A DNA stretch of 64,000 nucleotides from JAAYRQ01 sp035647235 (GCA_964514235.1 CAZEPV010000001.1:1-64000); one strand, 5' to 3'. Positions 1 to 7,498 are shown, counted from the stretch's first letter. Notes: generated from the letters alone by a model not told the origin. Translations and numbers: made by a program.

Positions 1-2
1 TC

Positions 3-410
3 AAAAGTAGCAATCCAGTTGCAGCAGCCCTACTAAGCAAAATGGGTTATAATGAAAAAGAAAGGGTAGAAATAAAAATAGAATTTCTGCGTATGATAAC
101 AAAAATGCAAATAGACATGGCCAAAAAGACCCTAATAACAGGATTTTTCGAAACCTATTTAAAGCTGAATCCCGAAGAAGAAAAAGAATTAGAAAAAAGG
201 ATAAAGCTACTAAATCCAAAGGAGGCGGAGGAAATGCTAGAACTTACCACATCATGGCATGAAAAAGGCAGGCAAGAAGGTGAGCTTAAAAAGGCCTGGG
301 AGATGGCGAAAAAGCTTTTGGAAATGGGAGTATCCCCTAAACAAATAGCAGAAGCCTCAGAATTACCCTTGGGGGAAATAGAAGAATTAAAAAAGGAAAT
401 CGAAAGTTAA
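3..410 (+). CDS. Rpn/PD-(D/E)XK nuclease-family protein, C-terminal part (5' end outside window)
   Basis: The reading frame is open back to the first bases of the window, so the gene starts upstream and only about 135 C-terminal residues are visible. The visible part begins with a stretch of the type NPVAAALLSKMGY followed by EFLRM, then a charged helical tail (EEEKELEKRI, ELKKAWEMAKKLLEMGVSPKQIAEASELP). This is the usual C-terminal layout of Rpn-like proteins (recombination-promoting nuclease / transposase_31-related): a helical spacer and a short helix-turn-helix-like end. The nuclease core lies outside the window, so activity cannot be judged. The ATG at 42 is internal to this frame and is probably not the start. 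A hairpin with a T-run follows. The family call rests on recalled sequence style. Confidence 0.6.
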   Translation, partial: KSSNPVAAALLSKMGYNEKERVEIKIEFLRMITKMQIDMAKKTLITGFFETYLKLNPEEEKELEKRIKLLNPKEAEEMLELTTSWHEKGRQEGELKKAWEMAKKLLEMGVSPKQIAEASELPLGEIEELKKEIES

Positions 411-436
411 GAGTTAAGTTGGGTCAAAATAATATG

Positions 437-474
437 ATACCTCCAAAGTAGATTAACTACTTGGGGGTATTTTT
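437..474 (+). terminator. Probable rho-independent terminator
   Basis: An inverted repeat (ATACCTCCAAAGTAG paired with CTACTTGGGGGTAT, with one bulge) is followed by TTTTT. It lies 27 nt after the stop of the Rpn-like gene. Confidence 0.6.
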
Positions 475-723
475 ATGCGAAAAATGAATTAAGGTATAGG
501 GTACTTAAGGGGATTACCCAAACCGTGTCATATGCTATTGGACTTAAAAAAATATTTCAAAACTTAGTCCCATCTATTTGCTGGGGTTTTTATCATTAAT
601 TTCCCAAAGATATAGTATGAAATAGACTAATATAAGGGATAAAGAGTAGCGAAATCAGCATAGGCAAATGCAGTTGAACTACCTAGTATCTAAGTTAGAT
701 AAAGGTTGTGAAAAGGGTATCAA
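475..723. other. Intergenic stretch with no recognised gene
   Basis: Stop codons occur in all frames upstream of the truncated fliB-like gene. No cysteine-rich N-terminal fliB segment is visible here in any frame, so the missing half of that gene has not merely been frameshifted. I see no convincing promoter or RNA. Confidence 0.5.
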
Positions 724-1629
724 ATGGAGAACCGTCCCCGTGTTCGTGAAAGGACCCTTACCATGGCCTGCCCATTAGCAGCTGAAAAGGCTCTGCTTAA
801 TCCCGAACCAATGGCATTTGAACAATTTGATATTATACCTGAAAGAGATATCACCATTAATGCGGGCATATTCGATACTGAAGGGGATTCATCTTTAGTG
901 CAAGCTGAAAAGTATTTCTGGGACTTGCGTTTTTTTAGTATAGGAATATTGCAGGATAGGAACTACTCATTAGATGATAGGCTGATTATTTTGGGTATCA
1001 TTTATCAAAATATAGAAAAATTGTTTGATAACGATAAGCATGATGAGCTGCCAACCACCCTAGAGCAAATGGCCATACTTATTGACAGTGACTTTTTTCG
1101 AAACCAACTGAGAAAGTTTACTCCCAATATCAGCATCCAGATCCAAATGATAGAGGCTATGGTATATGAAAAGGTATTGCAAGGCCTCCCCAGCCATAGA
1201 TATATGGAGTGTTTGGAAGAGATTTTAACTGAATTTGGCTACCAAGAGGAAGCTGGCTTGGATGAAATTATAGCAAAATGTGAAGAAAACTACCGGACAT
1301 ACTACCGCCCATACATTATGGAAAAGGAATATATTTTGGAGAACTTTTTAGTAAATGAATTTTTCAAGGAAAGGATGCCTTTTGGCCAATATAAGACTAT
1401 CTGGGATTCTTATATATATTTATGTGTACTCTATAGTATGATCAAGTTACATTTAATTGGCCTGGCTGGCTATCATCAAGGTCTAAACGATGATTTAACT
1501 TTAAAGTTAATCCAATCCTTATCCAAGGTGGTTGTTCACAATGTAGAATATATCCAAAGTGTAATTGATGTAATTAAGGAAAATGATTATGACAGCCTGG
1601 CTTATATGTCAAAACTCATAAAAAATTAG
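724..1629 (+). CDS. N-terminally truncated FliB-like flagellin lysine N-methylase
   Basis: The 301-aa product matches the interior and C-terminal parts of FliB-type lysine-N-methylases as I recall them. It has a segment of the type RTLTMACPLAAEKALLNPEP, a middle helical domain, and a C-terminal block with ENFLVNEFF, IKLHLIGLAGYH, KLIQSLSKVVVHN. Full-length relatives are near 400 aa and start with a cysteine cluster region (CxxxCxxxCC) thought to be needed for methylation. That part is absent: the frame is closed just upstream by several stops, and the first residues (MENRPRVRE) look like a junction with unrelated DNA. The neighbour downstream is the motility protein YjfB, which fits a flagellin-modification origin. 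It is probably a non-functional remnant, although the ORF itself is intact. A further domain rearrangement cannot be excluded. Confidence 0.65.
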   Translation: MENRPRVRERTLTMACPLAAEKALLNPEPMAFEQFDIIPERDITINAGIFDTEGDSSLVQAEKYFWDLRFFSIGILQDRNYSLDDRLIILGIIYQNIEKLFDNDKHDELPTTLEQMAILIDSDFFRNQLRKFTPNISIQIQMIEAMVYEKVLQGLPSHRYMECLEEILTEFGYQEEAGLDEIIAKCEENYRTYYRPYIMEKEYILENFLVNEFFKERMPFGQYKTIWDSYIYLCVLYSMIKLHLIGLAGYHQGLNDDLTLKLIQSLSKVVVHNVEYIQSVIDVIKENDYDSLAYMSKLIKN

Positions 1630-1671
1630 CTAGGTGTCATTGGTGAAGTGAAAAATAAGGGGTGTTTTTAC

Positions 1672-1857
1672 GTGGATATTGCAGCTTTGGCCATGGTTAT
1701 GAGCCAGACACAGGTAAGGCAGGATGCTAGTATAGCAGTTTTGAAAATGGCTATGGAAGGGCCTAAGGAGCAGATGGCTGAAGTTATGGATGCCTTACAA
1801 ATTGTGGAAAATTCAGTTAGTCCGTATTTGGGGGGGAATGTTGATGTGAGGGGTTAA
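1672..1857 (+). CDS. YjfB family putative motility protein
   Basis: A 61-aa protein starting MDIAALAMVMSQ and ending in VSPYLGGNVDVRG, the signature ends of the YjfB_motility family (small proteins co-regulated with flagella in Bacillus; molecular function unknown). The GTG at 1672 is chosen because AAGGGGTG lies 8 nt upstream and because family members begin exactly at this MDI motif. A GTG at 1648 would add eight residues without homologous character. It lies 42 nt after the truncated fliB and probably shares its transcript. Confidence 0.8.
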   Translation: MDIAALAMVMSQTQVRQDASIAVLKMAMEGPKEQMAEVMDALQIVENSVSPYLGGNVDVRG

Positions 1858-1877
1858 TGCTAGGTCAGCAGGAGAGA

Positions 1878-1902
1878 GATCCTTCGGCTGCGACCCAGGA
1901 TG
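1878..1902. repeat. Short REP-like hairpin
   Basis: GATCCTTCGG...CCCAGGAT forms a small inverted repeat (ATCCT/AGGAT arms) between yjfB and the toxin-antitoxin genes. The phrase 'agatccttcggctgcg..caggatga' resembles dispersed palindromic repeats common in many bacterial genomes. There is no T-run, so it is not a clear terminator. Confidence 0.35.
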
Positions 1903-1999
1903 ATTCGGACTTGTGTTAAAATATTATGTTTTATTCTCAGGTAAAATATGTATAATAATAGTAAGTGGACATATTATTTGCACAAAGGAGGTTTGCCTC

Positions 2000-2446
2000 A
2001 TGTTGGGAAATGAGTTGGAACAGGAAAATCGAACACAAATACTAGATAGGATTATAAAAAAATATAAAATTATACTCTTGGTGACTTTTGGGTCCTACAA
2101 TACTGGAAAATTTACTATTAATAGTGATATTGACATTGCATTTAAATCTCAAAATCCATTATCAATGCAAGAAAAAATAGAGTTAATTGGTGAGCTAGCA
2201 GATTATTTTAAATGGGATAAGATTGATTTGGTGGATGTAGACATTGTAAACCCGCTTTTATTATATGAAATTGCTTGTGATGGAAAAGTTATGTATGAAG
2301 AACATAACTCCTTTTTGAAATTCAAATTATATGCATCATCACGCTATGCGGATACTAGGCACCTAAGAATAGCACGAAAAAGGTATCTTGATAGTCAAAT
2401 ATTAAATTTGGCTAGGAACATAGACCATAATATAGGAGGCTTCTAA
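2000..2446 (+). CDS. mntA: MntA-type nucleotidyltransferase antitoxin
   Basis: A 148-aa minimal nucleotidyltransferase. The active-site signature is clear: G31-S32 in VTFGSYNTGKF, then S42-D43-I44-D45 for the two metal-binding aspartates, and a third candidate Asp at D76 in KIDLVDV. In MntA-HepT modules the nucleotidyltransferase AMPylates the HEPN toxin to neutralise it, and the two genes are adjacent in this order. The ATG at 2000 is chosen because AAAGGAGG lies 8 nt upstream; the frame opens earlier at 1913, but that extension lacks a ribosome site. The toxin gene follows after 4 nt. Family-level confidence is high; activity is inferred. Confidence 0.85.
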   Translation: MLGNELEQENRTQILDRIIKKYKIILLVTFGSYNTGKFTINSDIDIAFKSQNPLSMQEKIELIGELADYFKWDKIDLVDVDIVNPLLLYEIACDGKVMYEEHNSFLKFKLYASSRYADTRHLRIARKRYLDSQILNLARNIDHNIGGF

Positions 2447-2450
2447 TATT

Positions 2451-2867
2451 ATGGCAAATAGCGAATTAATAAATGAAAAACTTATAAAACTGATTACATA
2501 TATAAATGAAATCAAGGAAACGAAACCGAATTCCTTTAAGGAATATGAGAAAAATTCAACAAAAAGATATGCCCTTGAAAGGCTTATACAATTAGTTATA
2601 GATTTGGCTTTAGATATTAATAATATAATCTTGTCTAGTAATAATAAACCACCTGCTAGTGATTATTTTAATTCTTTTATAGATTTAATCGAGTTAAATA
2701 TTCTTGAATATGATTTTGCATATGATATCGCGCCTAGTGCTGGTCTGAGGAACCGTCTAGTTCACGAATATGAAAATATTAATGATGAAATTGTTTATGA
2801 GAGTATTGATAAGGTAATCGCATTTTATTCTAAATATGTTGTGATTATCAATAAATTTAATGTATAG
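2451..2867 (+). CDS. hepT: HepT-like HEPN RNase toxin (DUF86 family)
   Basis: A 138-aa all-helical protein with the HEPN catalytic motif R-X4-H at R100-H105, followed by E106-Y107, giving RX4HXY (RNRLVHEY). In characterised HepT proteins the Arg/His pair cleaves RNA and the tyrosine is the residue AMPylated by MntA. All three are present, so the toxin looks intact. It starts 4 nt after the mntA stop, with a GGAGG overlapping the end of mntA. The pair sits between motility genes, an unusual place for a TA module; it may act as a selfish or phage-defence element. Base composition is more AT-rich than the flanking flagellar genes, consistent with acquisition. Confidence 0.85.
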   Translation: MANSELINEKLIKLITYINEIKETKPNSFKEYEKNSTKRYALERLIQLVIDLALDINNIILSSNNKPPASDYFNSFIDLIELNILEYDFAYDIAPSAGLRNRLVHEYENINDEIVYESIDKVIAFYSKYVVIINKFNV

Positions 2868-2997
2868 GGCATTTATGTGCCTGTTATTTTGATAGGAAAT
2901 ATAGGCTATTATTAGTGCACCCAGCGGGGAAAATTCTATTCGTATTGACTTTGCAAACAGGGGGCACTCCAAAACCGCTCCATGTTTGAAACAAGTG

Positions 2998-3025
2998 TAA
3001 AGCAAATAACCATTTTCACCGATAT
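2998..3025 (+). promoter_or_regulatory. Sigma-D (sigma-28) type promoter
   Basis: TAAA at 2998-3001, 16 nt, then ACCGATAT at 3018-3025. The flagellar sigma-D consensus is TAAA-N14/16-GCCGATAT, so the -10 octamer matches at seven of eight positions. It lies 50 nt upstream of the 181-aa flagellar-region gene, whose context fits late flagellar control. Confidence 0.65.
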
Positions 3026-3074
3026 GTATATTAAGTACAAGGATGTACATTAATTTACATGGAGGTGTTTTTTT

Positions 3075-3620
3075 ATGGAAATAAGGGGTGTAGTTAATAA
3101 TATTCCTCCTGCTTACATGAATAAACAGGAAGTAGACCAGCCTAAAGGCGATGATAAGGGCAGAATAGATGGTAAGGATGAATTTATTAGGTCTGATGAG
3201 GCAGCGAAAAAGGCTACATATGACAAGCCCAAGGTTGATCACGCCACTATCGGAAGGCTTAAAGCGGAAAGTGATAGGGCTTATAATAGTCTGAAACAAA
3301 TTGTAGCCCAGCTCTTGGAAAGGCAAGGGCTTACTTTTCGGGAATGGAATCTAGTCGAAGTTGATGAAACGGCCCGTCTGGAGGCTCAGGCTCTCATTGG
3401 CGAAGGTGGGGAATTAAGTCCGGAAAAGGTCAGTGACCGTATTGTGGATTTTGCCAAGGCTTTGTCTGGTGGGGACAAGGATAAGATTGAGACTTTAAGG
3501 GGTGCAATCGAGAAGGGTTTTGAAGCAGCAGCTAAGGCTTTAGGTGGAAAATTACCTGAAATTTCCCAGCAGACTTATGACCTAGTTATGGAGAAGTTAG
3601 ATAACTGGTTGCAGGAATAA
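3075..3620 (+). CDS. Conserved flagellar-region hypothetical protein
   Basis: 181 aa, with GGAGGTG 8-13 nt before the ATG. The N-terminal ~60 residues are low-complexity and charged, probably disordered; the rest is helical and ends with a block of the form EKGFEAAAKALGGKLPEISQQ then TYDLVMEKLDNW. I recall similar C-terminal blocks in unnamed proteins encoded beside flaG/fliS in Clostridia, but no biochemical function is known to me. It has no signal peptide or membrane segment. A sigma-D-like promoter upstream and a strong terminator downstream make it a single-gene late flagellar unit. It could be a secreted hook/filament-associated protein or a cytoplasmic factor; the sequence does not decide. 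Confidence 0.6.
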   Translation: MEIRGVVNNIPPAYMNKQEVDQPKGDDKGRIDGKDEFIRSDEAAKKATYDKPKVDHATIGRLKAESDRAYNSLKQIVAQLLERQGLTFREWNLVEVDETARLEAQALIGEGGELSPEKVSDRIVDFAKALSGGDKDKIETLRGAIEKGFEAAAKALGGKLPEISQQTYDLVMEKLDNWLQE

Positions 3621-3637
3621 TTTTAGATTTTAGGATA

Positions 3638-3666
3638 GGAGGGAGTCTGACTCCCTTCTTTTTTTA
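3638..3666 (+). terminator. Rho-independent terminator
   Basis: AGGGAGT CTG ACTCCCT hairpin followed by a long T-run, 18 nt after the stop of the 181-aa gene. Confidence 0.9.
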
Positions 3667-3756
3667 GGCTTATCTTTTCATATGCCTATTAATTGGGGTA
3701 TAATTTTCTTTATAGATGTATTTTGAAAATATGACTAGTGGGGGGGGCGAGAATAG

Positions 3757-4386
3757 GTGGATAAGTATTTATTACCTACTAATTTTTTGGATAGCAGGAA
3801 TCCAGATATAATAAATCTAGTACAGGGTTTAGTGGAGCCCGATGATTCTCAGGCCGAAAAAGCGCGCAAGATTTTCCTTTTTGTGCGGGACAGTATTAAT
3901 TACGATATGTATGCGGTTTCTAATGTGGGGGATGATTATGTGGCATCTTCTATATTAGGGCAGGGACGCGGTTTTTGCGTGCAAAAGGCGATTATTTTGG
4001 CAGCTTTGGGTAGAGCTGCGGATATCCCGAGCAGGTTGGTCCTAGTGGCCATTAGGAATCACAAGTCACCTCCCGATGCTATGGAAATCATGGGGACTAA
4101 TGTCTTTTTCCCCCATATGTATAATCAATTTTTCATTAATGGCAAATGGGTAAATGCTGCGGCTACCTTTGACCGTAAAATCTGTGAACGGATTAATGTA
4201 CCCTGGGTTGAATTTGATGGGTTAAATGACGCTATTTTACCTGCCCGAGATAATGATGGTAATATCTATATTGAATATGTGGATGAATATGGGGAATTCG
4301 CGGATTTTCCTTTTCAGATAGTTTTGCAAAATGCCACTAAATATTATGATGATTATACGCTTTGGTTTGATAAGATAGAAAAATAA
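3757..4386 (+). CDS. Transglutaminase-like cysteine-protease-fold protein
   Basis: A 209-aa protein with a transglutaminase-like core. The nucleophile is probably C74 in GQGRGFCVQKAIIL. H120 (FFPHMYNQF) and D139 (NAAATFD) are candidates for the rest of the triad; they are spaced as in the family, where Cys is followed by a His ~45 residues on and an Asp ~19 further. There is no signal peptide, so it is cytoplasmic. Bacterial members are usually peptidases or of unknown role. The start is GTG at 3757, preceded by a G-rich run (3740-3748). It sits alone between two terminated or sigma-D-driven units; any relation to flagella is only by position. Confidence 0.75.
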   Translation: MDKYLLPTNFLDSRNPDIINLVQGLVEPDDSQAEKARKIFLFVRDSINYDMYAVSNVGDDYVASSILGQGRGFCVQKAIILAALGRAADIPSRLVLVAIRNHKSPPDAMEIMGTNVFFPHMYNQFFINGKWVNAAATFDRKICERINVPWVEFDGLNDAILPARDNDGNIYIEYVDEYGEFADFPFQIVLQNATKYYDDYTLWFDKIEK

Positions 4387-4453
4387 TATATCCTCTGGCC
4401 ATGACTTTATTCTACGGACAGGATGCGGGACAAAATGTTTATTTTATGTAGGC

Positions 4454-4481
4454 TAAAGGTTTTGGCTTTTTTTTTCGATAT
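4454..4481 (+). promoter_or_regulatory. Sigma-D-like promoter upstream of flaG
   Basis: TAAA at 4454-4457, 16 nt, then TTCGATAT at 4474-4481, which keeps CGATAT of the consensus GCCGATAT. It has the same 16-nt spacing as the site at 2998. It lies 35 nt upstream of the flaG start, ahead of flaG-fliS-fliT. Confidence 0.5.
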
Positions 4482-4515
4482 TATAATTAAGTTTATTAGC
4501 AAGGAGGCTATTATT

Positions 4516-4887
4516 ATGAGGGTAGAAAGGCAATGGACGCCTGCAGAGTTCTTCCCTACTAAGAGGGAAGGAGCTGGGTCTAACAAGGCCAGTAATAACC
4601 AGGAAAAAGAAAATTTCACCGTGAAGGATTCGAAATCACCAGGGGTTGAAGCACCTAAAATCTTGAAAAGCGAGGTCAATACAGCTAATGAGGCTCTGAA
4701 AATTGTGAATTCCCACTTGCAATTTAGGTTGCATGAAGGAAGTGGTCGCTATCAAGTAAAGGTTATCGACACTAATACTGATGAAGTAATCAGGGAAATT
4801 CCCCCTGAAAGTGTTTTGGAATTTGCAGCTAATATTAGGCAAATGCTTGATGAAGCTATCGGCTTATTAGTAGACGAAATAGCATAA
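4516..4887 (+). CDS. flaG: Flagellar protein FlaG
   Basis: A 123-aa protein. The C-terminal FlaG domain (about residues 50-123) contains the conserved run NSHLQFRLHEGSGRYQVKV, the phrase VIREIPPESVLEF and a final helix. The N-terminal part is low-complexity, as is usual. FlaG influences filament length in several bacteria. The ATG at 4516 has AAGGAGG 8 nt upstream; an in-frame ATG at 4423 would lie before the predicted promoter and has no ribosome site. In Bacillus the order is flaG-fliD-fliS-fliT; here fliS follows directly after 36 nt and no fliD is present. Confidence 0.9.
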   Translation: MRVERQWTPAEFFPTKREGAGSNKASNNQEKENFTVKDSKSPGVEAPKILKSEVNTANEALKIVNSHLQFRLHEGSGRYQVKVIDTNTDEVIREIPPESVLEFAANIRQMLDEAIGLLVDEIA

Positions 4888-4923
4888 TTTATTTTGTTTC
4901 TGCTAAAGGAGGGAGTAACTATT

Positions 4924-5364
4924 ATGAATATGGGTGCACATGCTTATAACCAATACCAGAAAACGACAGTTGAAACCGTATCCCCTGGTAAGCTATTAAT
5001 CATGCTTTATGATGGGGCTTTGAAAAATATTAATCATGCTATAACTGCAATTGATGAGAATGATTACAATTCGGCCCATAATAATATTATTAAAACCCAA
5101 GACATTATTGTCGAGTTGATGTCTACACTTAATATGGATTATGATATTTCTAAGAATTTATATAGCTTGTATGATTTTATGCTGAGCCGTCTAATAGATG
5201 CGAATATCGACAAGGACACAGGGAAATTAAAAGAGCTAGCTTTATTTGTCCAAGATTTACGGGATACCTGGCAGAAGGCAGTACAGGATATGAGCAGTAA
5301 TCCAGCTAATCGGCTTAACCTAGCTAACAGACCTCAGATGACTAATATTAGTTTGAAGGGCTGA
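4924..5364 (+). CDS. fliS: Flagellin export chaperone FliS
   Basis: 146 aa. FliS hallmarks are an N-terminal AYNQYQKTTVETVSPGKLL followed by LYDGALKNI, and four helices ending in a variable tail. It binds the flagellin C-terminus in the cytosol, prevents premature polymerisation and delivers flagellin to the export gate. The ATG at 4924 is preceded by AAAGGAGGG; the earlier TTG/ATG options in frame lack this. It is followed after 6 nt by a FliT-like gene, so they are co-translated. Confidence 0.95.
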   Translation: MNMGAHAYNQYQKTTVETVSPGKLLIMLYDGALKNINHAITAIDENDYNSAHNNIIKTQDIIVELMSTLNMDYDISKNLYSLYDFMLSRLIDANIDKDTGKLKELALFVQDLRDTWQKAVQDMSSNPANRLNLANRPQMTNISLKG

Positions 5365-5370
5365 TTTATA

Positions 5371-5757
5371 ATGAAAATGGATCCGCGTAGTTTGGAGAAT
5401 ATGTTTACAGAGATATTGGACTTATCTGAACAAATGCTACAAGTTGTGAAAAATTCTAAGGAAAATGAAGATTGGGCTGGGGAGATTAGCCAGATACTTG
5501 AAAAACGGCAGGGATTAATGGGACAAGTGGATGAATATAGGGCTAAGGTCAATTTATCGGCTACAGATGAGCAAAAAATAAAGGGGCTTATTAAAAAAAT
5601 TCAGATTAATGATGGCAATATTACTCAGTCTTTACAGGAAGAAATGCTTAGGCTACAAGAGAGAATTGGTAATGTTAAGCAAAACAAAATTGCTCAAGAT
5701 GCTTATTTAATTAATGATAATCAAATGGATGGATGGTTTTTTGATAGCAAAAAGTAA
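5371..5757 (+). CDS. FliT-like flagellar chaperone
   Basis: A 128-aa helical protein directly after fliS, the usual place of fliT. The central motif is QILEKRQGLMGQV, like the E-x2-R-x2-L core seen in FliT/FlgN chaperones, and it ends in GWFFDSKK, similar to the Y-F-x-D-K-K end typical of Firmicutes FliT. FliT holds the cap protein FliD before export. Oddly, fliD itself is not in this cluster. Sequence similarity in this family is weak, so the name is by position and style. The neighbouring 156-aa protein shares the core and looks like a diverged paralogue. Confidence 0.6.
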   Translation: MKMDPRSLENMFTEILDLSEQMLQVVKNSKENEDWAGEISQILEKRQGLMGQVDEYRAKVNLSATDEQKIKGLIKKIQINDGNITQSLQEEMLRLQERIGNVKQNKIAQDAYLINDNQMDGWFFDSKK

Positions 5758-5783
5758 ACTTTGGGGATCTGAGGGATTTATTT

Positions 5784-6254
5784 ATGGGACATAATTATTT
5801 GCTAGACATTATGGAAAATTACAAATCACAATATAGCTTATACGAAAAGATGGAGGATTTATCTTCTAGGCAGCTTACCTTATTACAAGGTATAGAAGTA
5901 AATTCTGACTTATCCGAGCTTTTACAGAATAGAAAAGATTTAATGGATGAAATCGTGGGCCTGAATCAAGCCAATAAGCAAATGCAGGAACAATTGAGGG
6001 CTAATTTAGAAATGGGGGATTTTACTGTAAGTGGAATTGAAAGTCGGGGTGAAGCAGATCTAGCCCAGGAGCTGAAGGCTCTTCTATCCTCGATTAGCAA
6101 TCTATTAAATAAGATTAATGAAAATGATATTAAAAATGAATCTTTGATGAGACAATTCATGCGCAGCAAGCGGAATAGTACCACTTCTGCCCAGGCTGGG
6201 GATATATATCAGGAAGTTATGCAGGGCTTTAAGTCTGGACATGGGGATAAATAA
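5784..6254 (+). CDS. FlgN/FliT-like export chaperone, second copy
   Basis: A 156-aa helical, coiled-coil-rich protein with ELLQNRKDLMDEIVGLNQ, the same pattern as ILEKRQGLMGQVDEYR in the preceding gene, suggesting tandem duplication and divergence. FlgN-type chaperones serve the hook-junction proteins FlgK and FlgL. The gene is 26 nt downstream in the same unit. The C-terminal ~25 residues are polar and probably disordered. It is not certain which substrate either paralogue serves; binding tests would be needed to assign FlgN versus FliT. Confidence 0.5.
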   Translation: MGHNYLLDIMENYKSQYSLYEKMEDLSSRQLTLLQGIEVNSDLSELLQNRKDLMDEIVGLNQANKQMQEQLRANLEMGDFTVSGIESRGEADLAQELKALLSSISNLLNKINENDIKNESLMRQFMRSKRNSTTSAQAGDIYQEVMQGFKSGHGDK

Positions 6255-6435
6255 TTCTTTAGGTGAATATTTGGACTTTTATTTTGCCATTTAAATTATT
6301 TTTTTTATATTTGCTTGCTTTTACTTAGCTTTTATTGCTATTTTGTTTTTGGAAGTATATAATTAGTTTACTGGTTTTGCCTAAATATTAGTTTAAAATC
6401 AGTAAATCTATTTACAAAGTGAGGGATTTTCTTAA

Positions 6436-6729
6436 ATGTTTGAAGACAAAACATTGGTGTGTCAAGATTGTGGCCAAGATTTCGTGTTTACTGCTGGTGA
6501 ACAGGAATTTTATGCGGAAAAGGGTTTTGAAAATGAACCTAAACGGTGTAAAGAATGTAGAATGAACCGTAGAAATAACCGTAATGATGGCTCTAGAGCA
6601 CCACGTCAAATGTACGATGCCATTTGTGCCGAATGCGGTGTTGAGACTCAAGTTCCATTTAAACCTGTTGAAGGTAGACCTGTTTATTGTTTAGAATGTT
6701 TCCAACAACAAAAAGAAGCAGCATATTAA
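6436..6729 (+). CDS. Double zinc-ribbon protein (probable zinc-ribbon / CxxC-x17-CxxC)
   Basis: A 97-aa protein with two four-cysteine sites: C9/C12 with C38/C41, and C64/C67 with C85/C88. Each is CxxC...CxxC, with 25 and 17 intervening residues. A basic linker between them (MNRRNNRNDGSRAPRQM) suggests nucleic-acid contact. This is the common small 'zinc-ribbon domain containing protein' of Clostridia, often highly expressed; no defined role is known. It is monocistronic: 181 bp of AT-rich leader upstream and a strong terminator just downstream. Confidence 0.8.
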   Translation: MFEDKTLVCQDCGQDFVFTAGEQEFYAEKGFENEPKRCKECRMNRRNNRNDGSRAPRQMYDAICAECGVETQVPFKPVEGRPVYCLECFQQQKEAAY

Positions 6730-6744
6730 ACGATTGATTTATTG

Positions 6745-6767
6745 CCGGGCTCTTTAGCCCGGTTTTT
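6745..6767 (+). terminator. Rho-independent terminator
   Basis: CCGGGCT CTTT AGCCCGG hairpin followed by TTTTT, 15 nt after the zinc-ribbon gene. Confidence 0.92.
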
Positions 6768-6905
6768 GTATTTTAACAATAATTTACATAATTAATCCCC
6801 TTATAGTCAAATAATATAGATATAGGAGTAATTATTTCTACTTAAAGGATTTTATATTATATAAGGAGAATGTATTATATATACAACCAGGAAAGGAGTG
6901 GTCAC

Positions 6906-7448
6906 ATGAAGTTGGAGATTAGAGGCAAAAACATTGAAGTTACCAATGCATTAAAGGAGTACACCACTAAACGGCTTTCCAAGTTGGAAAAATATCTAGA
7001 TGAGGTCAAGGAGGCACAAGTAGCATTATCTGTGGAGGGAACGGAGCATAAGGTGGAGGTAACTATCCCCCTTAATGGCGTGATTCTGCGGGGCGAAGAA
7101 GCTACCGATGATATGTATACTTCCATTGATATGGTGCAGGAGAAGTTAGAAAAGCAGTTAGAAAAACATAAAACTAAACTATACAGGCATCATCGTGGTG
7201 TAGGCTTTAAACAGGCGGTTATGGAGGAAATTAAGAAAGAGTTGAAGGAAGAAGAAACTGAGCCCTTTAAAATCGTGAGAACCAAGAGATTTGCCCTCAA
7301 ACCGATGGATGAAGAAGAAGCTATTATGCAAATGAATCTTTTAGGTCATACTTTTTTTGTATTCTTTAATGCGAAAACAGAGGAAGTTAATGTAGTATAT
7401 AAGCGTAAAGACGGAGATTATGGCTTAATTGAACCCAACTTTGATTAG
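6906..7448 (+). CDS. hpf: Long-form ribosome hibernation-promoting factor
   Basis: A 180-aa protein. Residues 1-~100 are the RaiA/YfiA domain that sits in the mRNA/tRNA channel of the 30S subunit (MKLEIRGKNIEVTNALKEY; KLEKYLDEVKEAQVALSV). Residues ~120-178 are the dimerisation domain (IVRTKRFALKPMDEEEAIMQ, LGHTFFVFFNAKTEEVNVVY) that links two 70S into 100S. The length matches long HPF. The ATG at 6906 has AAAGGAG upstream; the frame's earlier ATG at 6870 lacks one. It sits upstream of secA, as in other Firmicutes, and is closed by its own terminator. Confidence 0.95.
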   Translation: MKLEIRGKNIEVTNALKEYTTKRLSKLEKYLDEVKEAQVALSVEGTEHKVEVTIPLNGVILRGEEATDDMYTSIDMVQEKLEKQLEKHKTKLYRHHRGVGFKQAVMEEIKKELKEEETEPFKIVRTKRFALKPMDEEEAIMQMNLLGHTFFVFFNAKTEEVNVVYKRKDGDYGLIEPNFD

Positions 7449-7498
7449 TTGAAGATTGTTAGGTAATAGTGATAAAATATAATATTAGTAGATAAACT

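Noticed and set aside
2757..3326. 189-codon open frame on the minus strand
   Set aside because: It overlaps hepT and the 181-aa gene on the other strand, has no ribosome site and hydrophobic low-complexity content; it is a shadow frame.
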